Below, one piece after another: positions 1 to 9,465 of a stretch of DNA of 64,000 bases (position 1 is the stretch's first letter; each line of letters starts with the position of its first letter). The notes under the pieces were generated by a model. That model saw only the letters and a list, made by a program, of their open reading frames with translations. It ran no database searches and was not told the DNA's origin. Origin of the DNA: Macrococcus sp. DPC7161 (GTDB lineage Bacteria; Bacillota; Bacilli; Staphylococcales; Staphylococcaceae); the NCBI RefSeq assembly GCF_004117835.1, contig NZ_SDSC01000003.1, positions 210,061 through 274,060 on the forward strand, in the 5' to 3' direction. Made by a program: the position numbers and the translations under genes.

Positions 1-1
1 A

Positions 2-1099
2 AAAAAAGCCGTCAATAATTTAAACATTGATATCAAAAAAGGAGAATTCATTGCCTTTATTGGTACAAGTGGATCTGGTAAAACAACAGCAATGCGTATG
101 ATTAATCGCATGATTGATCCTACTAAAGGTGAAATTCTATTAAACGGTAAAAATATAAAAGAAATAAACCCCGTACAATTACGACGTAGTATCGGTTACG
201 TTATCCAACAAATTGGTCTCCTTCCCCATATGACAATTCGAGACAACATCACACTCGTTCCCAAATTATTAAAATGGTCTGAAGAAGAAAAGAATAGAAA
301 AGCTGAAGAACTGATTCAATTGGTTGACTTACCTGTATCATATTTAGATATGTACCCATCACAATTATCAGGTGGACAACAACAACGTATCGGTGTTATT
401 CGTGCACTCGCTGCGGATCAAGAATTAATCTTAATGGACGAACCATTTGGTGCATTAGACCCAATCACACGTGATACGATTCAAGATTTAGTTAAAGAAC
501 TTCAACATAAGTTTAACAAAACATTCATTATGGTTACACACGATATGGACGAAGCAATTAAACTTGCAGACCGTATTGTCATTATGAGTCACGGTGAAGT
601 CATTCAAATTGATACACCAAACAATATATTAAAACATCCAGCAAATGACTTTGTGCGTGAGTTTATCGGACAAAACCGATTAATTCAAGAAACACCAAAC
701 CTTAAAACAGTTGATGAAGCCATGAAAGACCCTATTTCTATCACTGCAGAAAAAACAATTGGTGAAGCCATCAATATTATGAGAAGTCGCCGTGTAGATA
801 CGTTATTCGTCGTTGATCAATCGAATACACTTGTCGGCTATGTAGATATTGAAGACTTATCAGAAGCACATAAGAAGCATTTAAGTTTATCACGTATTAT
901 GAACCAAAAAGTATACTACGTACGCTCTGGCGTGATGTTACAAGATACCGTTCGTACCATCTTAAAACGTAATATCCGTGTCATCCCAGTATTAGACCAT
1001 AACGATAAATTATTAGGTGTCATTACACGTGCCAACTTAGTAGATATCGTATATGACACGATTTGGGGCGAAGAAGAAGAAACGATTGAGGAGGTATAA
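2..1099 (+). CDS. opuCA: OpuC-type osmoprotectant ABC transporter ATPase (5' end outside window)
   Basis: The frame is already open at the left edge, so the gene begins outside the window; 365 codons are visible and the family is about 380-400 residues. It is the cytoplasmic ATPase that powers uptake of compatible solutes (glycine betaine, carnitine or choline type). The P-loop GTSGSGKTT is encoded at 62-88, the signature LSGGQQQR at 365-388, and a Walker B ILMDEPFGALD follows. After the ATPase domain come two CBS repeats (about the last 120 residues), which in OpuA/OpuC ATPases sense ionic strength or regulate transport. The next gene starts 2 bases after the stop and the four genes form one operon. 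The ATG at 92 lies after the P-loop and cannot be the start. Confidence 0.93.
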   Translation, partial: KKAVNNLNIDIKKGEFIAFIGTSGSGKTTAMRMINRMIDPTKGEILLNGKNIKEINPVQLRRSIGYVIQQIGLLPHMTIRDNITLVPKLLKWSEEEKNRKAEELIQLVDLPVSYLDMYPSQLSGGQQQRIGVIRALAADQELILMDEPFGALDPITRDTIQDLVKELQHKFNKTFIMVTHDMDEAIKLADRIVIMSHGEVIQIDTPNNILKHPANDFVREFIGQNRLIQETPNLKTVDEAMKDPISITAEKTIGEAINIMRSRRVDTLFVVDQSNTLVGYVDIEDLSEAHKKHLSLSRIMNQKVYYVRSGVMLQDTVRTILKRNIRVIPVLDHNDKLLGVITRANLVDIVYDTIWGEEEETIEEV

Positions 1100-1101
1100 T
1101 C

Positions 1102-1746
1102 ATGATAGAATTCTTTAATCAAAACAAACAAGAACTCCTCCAAAAAACAATGGAACATATCTCAATTTCATTATTGAGTTTATTACTTGCAGTCGTTGTT
1201 GCAGTTCCACTCGGCATATTACTGACGCGAAAAGAAACATTAGCGAAAATTGTCTTAAGTATCACAAGTGTATTACAAACTGTACCATCACTAGCGATTC
1301 TTGCAATGATGATTCCAATATTCGGTATTGGCACAATGCCAGCAGTCATTGCGTTGTTCTTATATGTATTACTACCTATCTTAAACAATACATACTTAGG
1401 TATTAAACAAATTGATCCAAATGCGAAAGCTGCCGGAAAAGCAATGGGAATGACAAGCAGACAATCACTTCGTATGGTTGAATTACCGCTTGCGATACCA
1501 GTTATTATGAGTGGTATTCGATTATCAGCAGTATATGCAATCAGTTGGGCAACACTTGCATCATACATCGGTGCTGGTGGATTAGGCGACTTTATCTTCA
1601 ACGGATTAAACTTATATCAACCAGAACTCATCATCTCAGGTGCAGTCGTTGTTACCATCCTTGCATTATTAACAGACTTTATCCTTGCAATGGTAGAAAA
1701 ATTCACAACCCCTAAAGGATTAGTTGTGACTAGGAGGGATAAATAA
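1102..1746 (+). CDS. opuCB: OpuC osmoprotectant transporter permease
   Basis: A 214-residue integral membrane permease of the OpuC importer. About five or six hydrophobic segments are visible, and the EAA-type cytoplasmic loop that docks on the ATPase lies around residues 115-135 (AAGKAMGMTSRQ). A good ribosome site (GAGGAGGT) sits just before the ATG, within the end of opuCA. The stop overlaps the next start as TAATG. It is homologous to the fourth gene of the operon (222 residues), so the pore is probably a heterodimer of the two. The exact substrate among betaine, carnitine and choline cannot be read from sequence. Confidence 0.93.
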   Translation: MIEFFNQNKQELLQKTMEHISISLLSLLLAVVVAVPLGILLTRKETLAKIVLSITSVLQTVPSLAILAMMIPIFGIGTMPAVIALFLYVLLPILNNTYLGIKQIDPNAKAAGKAMGMTSRQSLRMVELPLAIPVIMSGIRLSAVYAISWATLASYIGAGGLGDFIFNGLNLYQPELIISGAVVVTILALLTDFILAMVEKFTTPKGLVVTRRDK

Positions 1747-2660
1747 TGAAACATTTAAAATCACTATTCATATTAGCACTTGCCTTCACCCTACTCTTAT
1801 CAGGATGTGGACAAGTAGCAAGTAATAAAAATGAGCCCGTAAAAATCGCTTCGGTTTATACAACTGAAAGTCAAATTCTTGCGAATATGATTAAAATTTT
1901 AGTAGAAAAAAATACAGATCACCCTACAGAAATTATTAATAATTTAGGGTCTGGTACTGTTGTACATCAAGCTATGGTTAGAGGAGATGCAAATATCTCT
2001 GCTGCGAGATATACAGGAACTGACTTAACAGGTGCATTAGGAAAAGACCCTATTACAGATCCAAAAAAAGCTAGAGATGTCGTTACTAAAGCCTTTAAAA
2101 ATGATTTCAAACAAAAATACTACCCTTCTTACGGTTTTGAAAATACATATGCTTTTATGGTTACAAAAGAAACTGCTAAAAAATATAACTTAAAAAAAGT
2201 AAGTGATTTAAAGCCTGTAGCCGATAAACTAAAAGCTGGTGTTGATTCATCATGGATGAAACGTAAAGGTGATGGATTTGAAGCATTCAAAAAGAAATAC
2301 GGCATTAATTTCCAAGATACTAGACCGATGCAAATTGGATTGGTTTATGAAGCATTGGCCAATAAAAAAATGGATGTTGTATTAGGTTATACAACAGATG
2401 GTCGTATTCAAAGTTATGACTTAGTTATATTAGAAGATGATTTACACTTCTTCCCACCATATGATGCCAACCCAGTAGCATCATATGATTTAATCAAAAA
2501 AGATCCAAAGATCGATAAAATCCTTGAATCAATGAAAAATAAAATTTCAACAGAAGAAATGCAAAAATTAAATTATGAAGTTGATAATAATTTAAAAGAA
2601 CCTGCAGTAGTTGCAGAGGAATATTTGAAAAAACATAATTACTTTAAAGGAGGTAAGTAA
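1746..2660 (+). CDS. opuCC: OpuC osmoprotectant-binding lipoprotein
   Basis: A 304-residue substrate-binding protein of the OpuC importer, anchored outside the membrane. The N-terminus is a lipoprotein signal peptide ending in LLLSGCG, with the lipid-modified Cys near residue 21. The rest matches the OpuAC/OpuCC periplasmic-binding fold (VGLVYEALAN and the GYTTDGRIQSYDL region are typical of the quaternary-ammonium-binding subfamily). The start overlaps the opuCB stop by one base, and the opuCD start follows the stop directly, so translation is probably coupled. Identification rests on family resemblance and operon position. Confidence 0.92.
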   Translation: MKHLKSLFILALAFTLLLSGCGQVASNKNEPVKIASVYTTESQILANMIKILVEKNTDHPTEIINNLGSGTVVHQAMVRGDANISAARYTGTDLTGALGKDPITDPKKARDVVTKAFKNDFKQKYYPSYGFENTYAFMVTKETAKKYNLKKVSDLKPVADKLKAGVDSSWMKRKGDGFEAFKKKYGINFQDTRPMQIGLVYEALANKKMDVVLGYTTDGRIQSYDLVILEDDLHFFPPYDANPVASYDLIKKDPKIDKILESMKNKISTEEMQKLNYEVDNNLKEPAVVAEEYLKKHNYFKGGK

Positions 2661-3329
2661 ATGGAAAAGTTAAATACATTTGAACAGTTCATTGCCTATT
2701 ATCGTGATAATTTTGGCGCAGTGATGTCTTTATTCGTTGAACACTTCCTAATAAGTATTTATGGTGTATTAATCGGTGCGATTGTTGGGATTCCAATTGG
2801 GATTTGGATTGCACGTCATAAAAAATTAGTAGGACCTGTCATTGCGATTGCGAATATTATTCAAACAGTTCCTGCGATTGCCCTACTTGCAATGCTAATG
2901 TTAGCATTAGGTTTAGGTAAAACAACAGTTATTGTAACAGTATTTTTGTATAGTTTATTACCGATTATTAAAAATACTTACACAGGTATTAAATCTGTTG
3001 AAGATCATATTATCGATGCTGGTAAAGGTATGGGTATGACGAAACGTCAACTTTTAACAATGGTAGAGTTACCTTTATCATTATCAGTAATCATTGCTGG
3101 TATTCGTATTGCGTTAGTTATCGCAATTGGTGTTACAGCAATTGGGTCATTTATCGGTGCACCAAGTTTAGGTGATATTATCATCCGTGGTACAAACGCA
3201 ACAGGTGGTCAATCCATCATTTTAGCAGGTGCCATTCCAACAGCATTAATGGCCATCTTAGCAGATATCTTACTAGGATTCATTGAAAGAAGATTAGATC
3301 CATTAAAAAGGAAAAAGATAAATATTTAA
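2661..3329 (+). CDS. opuCD: OpuC osmoprotectant transporter permease
   Basis: A 222-residue permease, paralogous to opuCB (shared motifs such as IQTVPAIALLAML against LQTVPSLAILAMM, and AGKGMGMTKRQ in the docking loop). It completes the OpuCA-CB-CC-CD importer. The ATG follows the opuCC stop with no gap and a GGAGGT ribosome site lies inside the end of opuCC. A strong terminator hairpin follows at once, closing the operon. Confidence 0.93.
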   Translation: MEKLNTFEQFIAYYRDNFGAVMSLFVEHFLISIYGVLIGAIVGIPIGIWIARHKKLVGPVIAIANIIQTVPAIALLAMLMLALGLGKTTVIVTVFLYSLLPIIKNTYTGIKSVEDHIIDAGKGMGMTKRQLLTMVELPLSLSVIIAGIRIALVIAIGVTAIGSFIGAPSLGDIIIRGTNATGGQSIILAGAIPTALMAILADILLGFIERRLDPLKRKKINI

Positions 3330-3333
3330 TTTT

Positions 3334-3370
3334 AAGAGCTGAAAGTGATGTTCACTTTTAGCTCTTTTAG
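3334..3370 (+). terminator. Rho-independent terminator of the opuC operon
   Basis: A 15-bp stem (3334-3348 with 3352-3366, one G-T pair) with a 3-base loop, ending in TTTT. It starts 5 bases after the opuCD stop. Confidence 0.85.
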
Positions 3371-3455
3371 CATTAATAATATTGGTTTCTCTTCTCATGC
3401 CTCAAAAAAGAAATCTAAAATAGAATATGCTATACTAAAAACTTGGAGGCGAATT

Positions 3456-4298
3456 ATGAAAACAAATCAATTATTATCACTTGTATTAGGTGCAGCAGTT
3501 GTTTTAGCAGCATGTAATCAAAGTGACTCAAAACCAAAAACAGAGACAAAAACTGAACAAAAATCTGAATCAAAATCTACTAAGACAACGAATACTTCTA
3601 AAGAAAACAAAGATGCCGTAGCGATTATTAATAAAGCTAAAGAAGCGGGTAAATCTGTTGAAAGTTATAAAAGTGTTGTCACTTCAAATTACAAACAAAA
3701 TAAACAAAACCAAAAGTCTACTTCAAATATTACAGTCGCGAAAGATGGTAATATCGCATTAGAAAATGTTATTGCTGGTCAAAAAAATGCACAATATTTA
3801 ATTAAAGATCAGTTAATTGTAAGTAAAGACAATGAATATTTTGATGCCACTAAAGTTGCTGGTAAAAAAGGCATCGAGCAATTACAACAATTGAAGTATC
3901 AAGATACGTTATCAACACTTGAAGCTTTTAAATCAGCTGAGGTGAAAAAAACTGCTGACGGTTATGAGTTAAGTGTAACTTTTAAAGATAAAGATGCTTT
4001 TATAGAATTCTCTAAAGCAACGGGTCAACAACAAACGATCAATCAAATTGTGAAAAACTTTGATAAAGTATCAGGAAAAAATACGTTATACTTTGATAAA
4101 GATTATCACTTAATCAAAGTACAAAGTGACACAACGATGGAAGGTAAAAAAGCAAGCCTCCATTCTGATTTAACGCAAGAAAACTCTGACTTTAATAAAG
4201 TAGATAAAATTGATGTACCTAAAGGTGCTGAAAACCCTAAAGATTACGAAGCTGAAATGAAAAAACAAGCTGAGAAATTAAAATCACAACAACAATAA
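3456..4298 (+). CDS. Lipoprotein, DUF6612/LppX-like
   Basis: A 280-residue exported lipoprotein. The ATG at 3456 is chosen because a GGAGG site lies 6 bases upstream and it begins a textbook lipoprotein signal (MKTNQLLSLVLGAAVVLAAC); the frame is open further upstream but that part overlaps the opuC terminator. After the Cys comes a Lys/Thr/Ser/Glu-rich linker (about residues 22-50), then a mostly beta domain resembling the DUF6612 / LppX-LprAFG fold, a shape that often binds lipids. Function unknown. Another lipoprotein with the same general plan is at 62846-63616. The gene has its own terminator, shared with the converging protease gene. Confidence 0.8.
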   Translation: MKTNQLLSLVLGAAVVLAACNQSDSKPKTETKTEQKSESKSTKTTNTSKENKDAVAIINKAKEAGKSVESYKSVVTSNYKQNKQNQKSTSNITVAKDGNIALENVIAGQKNAQYLIKDQLIVSKDNEYFDATKVAGKKGIEQLQQLKYQDTLSTLEAFKSAEVKKTADGYELSVTFKDKDAFIEFSKATGQQQTINQIVKNFDKVSGKNTLYFDKDYHLIKVQSDTTMEGKKASLHSDLTQENSDFNKVDKIDVPKGAENPKDYEAEMKKQAEKLKSQQQ

Positions 4299-4304
4299 AA
4301 TTTC

Positions 4305-4345
4305 AAAAAATGCCCATGTGAATTCAATTCACATGGGCATTTTGT
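4305..4345. terminator. Bidirectional terminator
   Basis: Near-perfect stem of about 15 bp (4310-4324 with 4326-4340) flanked by A-run and T-run, between two converging genes, so it can work on both strands. Confidence 0.88.
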
Positions 4346-4352
4346 CGTCTAT

Positions 4353-6206
4353 TTATTTTACTTTTGTGTAAGTGATGTGTTGACCTTTTGATGTTGGTTC
4401 TTTAAAGTTTGCTAAATCATTTACTTTAATTGCTACTGACGCTTGTGGTAATAATGATGTTGGTACGCGGTCAGCATATAATGTTCTTAAATGTTGGAAT
4501 TCTGGTTCACTACCTAAGCTGTATTTTCCTGATTTGTCATGTTTGATTAACGCAATACGGAAGTCTGTCATAAATGAACCTAATGATTTTGTTGGACTTA
4601 CATATTTATGTACGATTGCTTGTAATGCTTCTTCAGTTGTTCCTTTATGTGCAATTACTTCTTTATAAACTCTATCACCAATACCTGCTTGTTCATTTAA
4701 ATATTGACCAAATAAATATGATAAAGAGTAGTTCGATAATGTATCACCATAATTTGACCAGTTTGTTAATGAATGTCCATTTTGAATTGAACGTGCATTA
4801 TTGTAGTAGTCAATACGGTCTTGAATTGGTCCTTGGTAAATGTGCTCAGCAGCCATTGAGAATGCTTCGTTTAAGTATGTATCCATTTCAGAGTTTTGGA
4901 TGATTTCTTTTTGGTTGTAATTCACCATGTGTTGGAACTCATGCGCTACTGTTGAGTAAATTTTAGTAACGTCTTTTGGTTCAGATGCTGGGTAACCCAT
5001 TGATGGATATGTATCCATGTAGAAGATTTCCATGTTGTTTGATCCTTGTGCACCTGCTTTTAAGTCTCCACCGTAGAAGTATCCACCAGTGTATGATTGA
5101 CTTGTTTTACCGAATCCATCTTGAATATCATATAATAAGATATTTACATGACCATTACCGTCTAAGTCAGATTCTTCACCAAAGTTATCGTGAATTAATG
5201 GTACGATTTTTGAATCGTATTCTTTTCCTAATTTTTCAGCATCTGCACGAGTTACATTTCTATCTGCAACCCAAACTAAACCTTTTGTGCCTTTATATTG
5301 TAATGTTGCTGTGATTTTTTCTACACGATTTGTTTCAAAGTTAAATGTATTGAATGAACGTGTATCCCCTACATTAACATCTTTAACAATCACACGGTTT
5401 TTACTTGTAGAAGGGCGAATTTCTTTACGCGCTTTATCTTCTTCAGACATTTCTACAAGTCTATCGATACGCATTGGTTTTTGTTTTGCAAATAATTTTA
5501 AATCTTGCTCAATGATTGAAGCGCTGTTTCTGAATCCAGTATTTTCACTAACTGCATCTGAAGTTGTGTTTTCGTTGTTAACGATAACAGTACCCGGGCC
5601 AGATGTTGGCTCTTCTGCAGTTGGTTCCTCAGCAGTAGGCTCCTCACCTGTTGGTTCTTCTGCAGTTGGCTCTTCTGATGTCGGTTCCTCAGCTGTTGGT
5701 TCTTCAGTTGCCGCATCTAATTTCATTTTAAATTTTTGTGTTAAATGATCATAAAATTTATTCGCTTCATTTGATGCACCAATTTCTAAATACAATGAGC
5801 CGTCATTGCCTTTTACATCTGCAGCATCTAATTCAACTGTAATTTTAGACTCGTTTAAGTATTTTACTTTTGCACTAAAATCTTTTACTTTCTTTAATCC
5901 ACCATTATTAATGAGTAGTTTGCCGTTAACATACCCTTCTTTAATGATTGAACGAGAACTGTAATTGAAAGTAACCACAACTTTACCGCTTTTGTTTTCA
6001 ACACTAGCAAGTTCAAGATTGTGTCTTTCATACAAACCATCTCGAATAAGAATACTTTGTCCTTCGCTTAAAGTGTTGTAGCCAGAAACTTCTGCTTTAG
6101 TCGTTTCTGCATGTACTAAACTCATGCCTGCTACCGGTGAAACAAGTAATGATGTTGCAATAATTGCACTGCCGAAATTCTTAGAAAACTTTTTCACAAA
6201 ATCCAC
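4353..6206 (-). CDS. Secreted zinc metalloprotease, M30 (hyicolysin)-like
   Basis: A 617-residue secreted protein. Residues 1-33 are a signal peptide (likely cleavage after VHA). Residues about 40-165 form a beta-rich domain of uncertain family, with a faint resemblance to NEAT domains. Residues about 167-201 are a run of EEPT-type repeats, a flexible spacer. The C-terminal part carries the zinc motif HEFQH at about 422-426 followed by NEAFSMAAEH at about 446-455, which could provide the third ligand. This arrangement fits family M30, known from Staphylococcus hyicus neutral protease. There is no LPxTG motif, so it is probably released. A GGAGTGG ribosome site precedes the ATG. Family assignment is from motif and context, not a search. 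Confidence 0.78.
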   Translation of the reverse strand: MDFVKKFSKNFGSAIIATSLLVSPVAGMSLVHAETTKAEVSGYNTLSEGQSILIRDGLYERHNLELASVENKSGKVVVTFNYSSRSIIKEGYVNGKLLINNGGLKKVKDFSAKVKYLNESKITVELDAADVKGNDGSLYLEIGASNEANKFYDHLTQKFKMKLDAATEEPTAEEPTSEEPTAEEPTGEEPTAEEPTAEEPTSGPGTVIVNNENTTSDAVSENTGFRNSASIIEQDLKLFAKQKPMRIDRLVEMSEEDKARKEIRPSTSKNRVIVKDVNVGDTRSFNTFNFETNRVEKITATLQYKGTKGLVWVADRNVTRADAEKLGKEYDSKIVPLIHDNFGEESDLDGNGHVNILLYDIQDGFGKTSQSYTGGYFYGGDLKAGAQGSNNMEIFYMDTYPSMGYPASEPKDVTKIYSTVAHEFQHMVNYNQKEIIQNSEMDTYLNEAFSMAAEHIYQGPIQDRIDYYNNARSIQNGHSLTNWSNYGDTLSNYSLSYLFGQYLNEQAGIGDRVYKEVIAHKGTTEEALQAIVHKYVSPTKSLGSFMTDFRIALIKHDKSGKYSLGSEPEFQHLRTLYADRVPTSLLPQASVAIKVNDLANFKEPTSKGQHITYTKVK

Positions 6207-6354
6207 TCCATTTTTCTATATTTTTATAAAACAAAATGATTCCTATGCATTATTATATTGAAATACCATGCAAGTGTAAATAGAAAATTTGTAAAATTTC
6301 ATTAATTTAAAATATTATATTAATTAAATTTTATATAAAATAAACATAATCAAA

Positions 6355-6390
6355 TAAAAAACCACCTAAATACAAGTGTTTAGATGGTTA
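6355..6390 (-). terminator. Terminator of the oppA-like gene
   Basis: Stem 6361-6370 with 6379-6388 (one G-T pair); on the minus strand it is followed by TTTTTT. It lies about 55 bases after the stop of the binding-protein gene at 6444. Confidence 0.75.
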
Positions 6391-6443
6391 AAAATATTAT
6401 TATTTTATATTAAATGAATTTTATTTTTTTAAAAGTTTTTTGT

Positions 6444-8054
6444 TTATTTTTTGATGTATGCTTTATCGTATTGATAAATGTTTGAGCTGTTCGTCAATAC
6501 ATCTTTCACATAAGTTTTTTGTAAATAAGCAGATCCACGTTGAATCACTGGAATCGTATGTGCTTCTTCCAATAACATCGTACTCGCTTCTCCTAAAGCT
6601 TTCCAACGCGCTTTAGGGTCTTTTAATAATGGCCCTTTTGCGTCTTCAATCAACTGATCGTATTTAGCATCTTTGTAATTTGTATTTGTTTGTTTACTCC
6701 AGAATAAATCTAAAAATGTCATTGGATCCGCATAGTCAGGGAACCAGTTTGAATATGATAAATCATAGTCACGTTTATCTTCTAACGCTAATTTCTGTTT
6801 AAATGGCTGCATTTTAATTTTAACTGTCAAACCATCTAAATTTTTTTCTAATTGTTCTTTAAAGAATTCCGCATCTGTTTTTGCAGTTTCTTGGTCAGTC
6901 GTTAATAATTCAATTGTGATTTTATCTTCTCCTAACTCTTGTTTTGCCTTCTTCCAATATTCTTTTGCCGCATTTGTATCATATTTTAAAATATCGCCAC
7001 CAGCAATTTTTGAGAAATCCGTATCATCTGGCCCTTTATATACATCTTTAGGTGTGATTTGATTTGCCGGCACTGATCCATTTTTTAAGTTCTTATCAAC
7101 ATAACTTTGCTTATCAATCGACTTCGCAATGGCTAAACGTACATTTTTATTCGCTAAGTATTTGTTTTTGTGGTTCACTTTAAAATAGCTCATCGCTGCT
7201 GTTAATTCTGTTTTAAAGTCTGGTTTGTCTTTATATTTTTCAACGTTATCACTTGAAATACCTACAGAATCAATTTTATCTGTATCATATAAATTCAGTC
7301 CTGTTTGAACATCTTTTACAACGCGGTAATTGATGCCCTCTAACTTCACAACTTTTTTATTCCAATACTTATCATTTTTAACCAATTTAAAGCTGTCTTC
7401 TGTTTTCCATTCCGTCATTTTAAATGGACCATTATAGACTGCTTTTTTAGCATCCGTACCATATTTATCACCATATTTTTTTGCCACTTTTTCATTTTTC
7501 GGCATAAATGTACCGAATGATAATAGCCCTTCAAAATACGGTTGAACATTTTTCAATTTAATTTGTAAAGTGTGATCATCAATAGCTTTAACACCTAATG
7601 AATTCACATCTTTTTTCCCCTCATTGATGTCTTGTGCATTTTCAATATCAAACATAATGAATGCATATTCTGAACCTGTTTTTGGATTCACCACTTCACG
7701 CCATGCATAAACAAAATCATTTGCAGTAACAGGGTCACCGTTACTCCATTTTGCATCTTTACGTAATTTGATAGTCCAAGTTTTTTTATCTTTAGACTTT
7801 TCAGGTTCACCCACTGCTAATGCAGGAACTGGTTTTGTATTTTTATCCAATCGATATAAACCTTCGTAAACATTTTCAAACGTTTGAAAACTTACCATAT
7901 CGGTTGCAAGTGATGGATTCATAGATGGAATATCTGCTGTAGTTGATAAATTTAATACTTGCCCCTCTGTTTTTGACCCGCCTCCAGAACATGCTGCAAG
8001 CAAGGTTGACGCTGATAATACGACTGATGATAGCATAACTAATTTTTTATTCAA
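6444..8054 (-). CDS. Oligopeptide ABC transporter substrate-binding lipoprotein (OppA family)
   Basis: A 536-residue extracellular lipoprotein of the SBP family 5 (OppA/DppA) type. The signal peptide ends in LLAACSGGG with the lipid Cys near residue 22. Family features are seen along the whole length, e.g. the AYNGPFKMTEW and KWSNGDPVTANDFVYAW regions. It should bind peptides and hand them to an Opp-type permease, but no permease or ATPase genes are near, so it is either an orphan receptor that works with a system elsewhere or has a sensing role. The ribosome site AAGGGGGAAT lies just upstream of the ATG, and a terminator follows. Confidence 0.88.
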   Translation of the reverse strand: MNKKLVMLSSVVLSASTLLAACSGGGSKTEGQVLNLSTTADIPSMNPSLATDMVSFQTFENVYEGLYRLDKNTKPVPALAVGEPEKSKDKKTWTIKLRKDAKWSNGDPVTANDFVYAWREVVNPKTGSEYAFIMFDIENAQDINEGKKDVNSLGVKAIDDHTLQIKLKNVQPYFEGLLSFGTFMPKNEKVAKKYGDKYGTDAKKAVYNGPFKMTEWKTEDSFKLVKNDKYWNKKVVKLEGINYRVVKDVQTGLNLYDTDKIDSVGISSDNVEKYKDKPDFKTELTAAMSYFKVNHKNKYLANKNVRLAIAKSIDKQSYVDKNLKNGSVPANQITPKDVYKGPDDTDFSKIAGGDILKYDTNAAKEYWKKAKQELGEDKITIELLTTDQETAKTDAEFFKEQLEKNLDGLTVKIKMQPFKQKLALEDKRDYDLSYSNWFPDYADPMTFLDLFWSKQTNTNYKDAKYDQLIEDAKGPLLKDPKARWKALGEASTMLLEEAHTIPVIQRGSAYLQKTYVKDVLTNSSNIYQYDKAYIKK

Positions 8055-8191
8055 ATGAATTCCCCCTTAAAAAATTGATTGCTTACAACAATGATAAATG
8101 GTTTATCTCATTAAATCAATAAAATTTTTAGAAAATTCTGTTTAATGTATAAAAATAATCATTTTGTAATATTCATTCTTTTGGAAACAAA

Positions 8192-8222
8192 AGAAAAACC
8201 ATGCCTAATTTGCATGGTTTTC
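8192..8222 (-). terminator. Terminator overlapping the sagB stop
   Basis: Stem 8196-8204 with 8212-8220; on the minus strand it is followed by a T-rich tract. The stem includes the last codons of the sagB gene. Confidence 0.75.
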
Positions 8223-9107
8223 ATCTAAATCTTTCTTATTAATTGTATGATTCTTGTAATAATATCTTGTGAAGTATTTCCCTTTTAATCCTAGCTTCTT
8301 ATAATCTAGTGCCATCATTTTCGCATTATGATGCGCCCACATCACATCAGTAGCATATTGATGTTTACCAGGATTCATTGGATTAAAACGCATACCATAA
8401 AGCGTATCTTGGTAAGGCTTATTTAAAAATTCCTCTTTAATAAACTTCGCACCGCCCATAATCGCTTTTTCAGGTGTATCCCATCCATGTTCCTTAGCAA
8501 ACAAAGCACCCTCTTTAAGAGGATTATGATCATAAGCAGCAATACCAAAGAAATTATAATATTTCTTACCTTTACCAATTTTATTATCATCACTTACCTT
8601 AACACCTTGAGCCAACTGACTTTTACCCTTCCCAGTTTCTAAAATTGCATGTTCAATCAAATAAATTTCATTAACATCTTCAATCTTACTCGCTTTAGAA
8701 AAAGTCACACCTTGATTTTCAAGAATCCCTTTGCCTTTGAGAAGCTCATTTAAATCATTAGGATGAATCTTTTGAGCCATTCCTAAATTTAAAAATTGTA
8801 ACTTTTGAACAGGGTCATTATACAATTGATCTGGTTTTAAATATTGATCAATGTGTCTTTGCTTAGATGGCAACCATTTTACACCATTAGAAACAACAGG
8901 ACTGGCTTTTTGTTGTTTTTGAAGCGCACTTTCATAAGTAAACGGTACACCCACCTTATAATCACGCATCTTAGCTTCTTGTGATTTAATTGCTTGTATT
9001 ATAAGTAAATAAATAATGAATACAATAACACAAAGTATTAAAACTAATATCATTTTATTACGAATTTCAATTTGTTTCGCTTCTTTCTTCGTTAACTTTT
9101 TAGCCAT
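8205..9107 (-). CDS. sagB: Membrane-anchored N-acetylglucosaminidase (SagB-like)
   Basis: A 300-residue peptidoglycan hydrolase. A Lys-rich N-terminal tail (1-18) is followed by one membrane segment (about 19-42), placing the catalytic domain outside. The C-terminal half is a glucosaminidase (GH73-type, PF01832) domain: the conserved Glu lies in LIEHAILETGKGKS, followed by NFFGIAAYD and the YATDVMWAHHNA region. SagB in S. aureus (about 284 residues) cuts nascent glycan strands to their final length and also lies near the tal-crcB-metK region there. The ATG is preceded by GGAGAAATAA. Confidence 0.87.
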   Translation of the reverse strand: MAKKLTKKEAKQIEIRNKMILVLILCVIVFIIYLLIIQAIKSQEAKMRDYKVGVPFTYESALQKQQKASPVVSNGVKWLPSKQRHIDQYLKPDQLYNDPVQKLQFLNLGMAQKIHPNDLNELLKGKGILENQGVTFSKASKIEDVNEIYLIEHAILETGKGKSQLAQGVKVSDDNKIGKGKKYYNFFGIAAYDHNPLKEGALFAKEHGWDTPEKAIMGGAKFIKEEFLNKPYQDTLYGMRFNPMNPGKHQYATDVMWAHHNAKMMALDYKKLGLKGKYFTRYYYKNHTINKKDLDENHAN

Positions 9108-9136
9108 TTTATTTCTCCATGTTTTAAATAAATTTA

Positions 9137-9205
9137 AAAGGGTATTATTACACCATACCCCTTTAACATATACGCCCGCACTTATGTGCGGGCTACTTTT
9201 TTCTA
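9137..9205 (+). other. Two tandem stem-loops, the second terminator-like on the plus strand
   Basis: First stem AAAGGGTAT/ATACCCCTTT (9137-9164), second stem GCCCGCAC/GTGCGGGC (about 9174-9192) followed by CTACTTTTTT on the plus strand. No plus-strand gene ends here, so it is either the terminator of an unseen small RNA or a structured leader of sagB read on the minus strand. Confidence 0.4.
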
Positions 9206-9288
9206 TTATAAGGTAATTTTACGGGTGATGATATGATAAATTTTGATGATATTTGTGGTTAGTCCTGGTTTAGATGGATGGTTTGTGG

Positions 9289-9465
9289 TGAAATGTCTTA
9301 TAAATCTTTTTTAATAGACATTTCGTAACAAATCTTAATTTATCTTCTCATCAAATGTCCGAAATTCATCATATTTTTGGACATTTACATCTATATTCTC
9401 AGTATACCTTTCATCAAATGTCCGAAATTCATCATATCTTCGGACATTTACATCTATATTCCCAG
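9289..9465. repeat. Two direct 55-bp hairpin repeats, with a related stem-loop before them
   Basis: Units at 9348-9402 and 9411-9465 (63-bp period) are nearly identical. Each contains the inverted pair AATGTCCGAA / TTnGGACATT. A related stem GAAATGTCT / AGACATTTC lies at about 9289-9325. The 470-base stretch 9108-9579 holds no intact gene: only these repeats, the tandem hairpins at 9137-9205 and a coding tail at 9464-9547. Confidence 0.7.

Noticed and set aside
5287..5748. 153-residue plus-strand protein with GSSAVGSS repeats
   Set aside because: Antisense of the EEPT repeats in the protease gene.
9016..9216. 66-residue plus-strand membrane protein
   Set aside because: Antisense of the sagB membrane anchor, no ribosome site.
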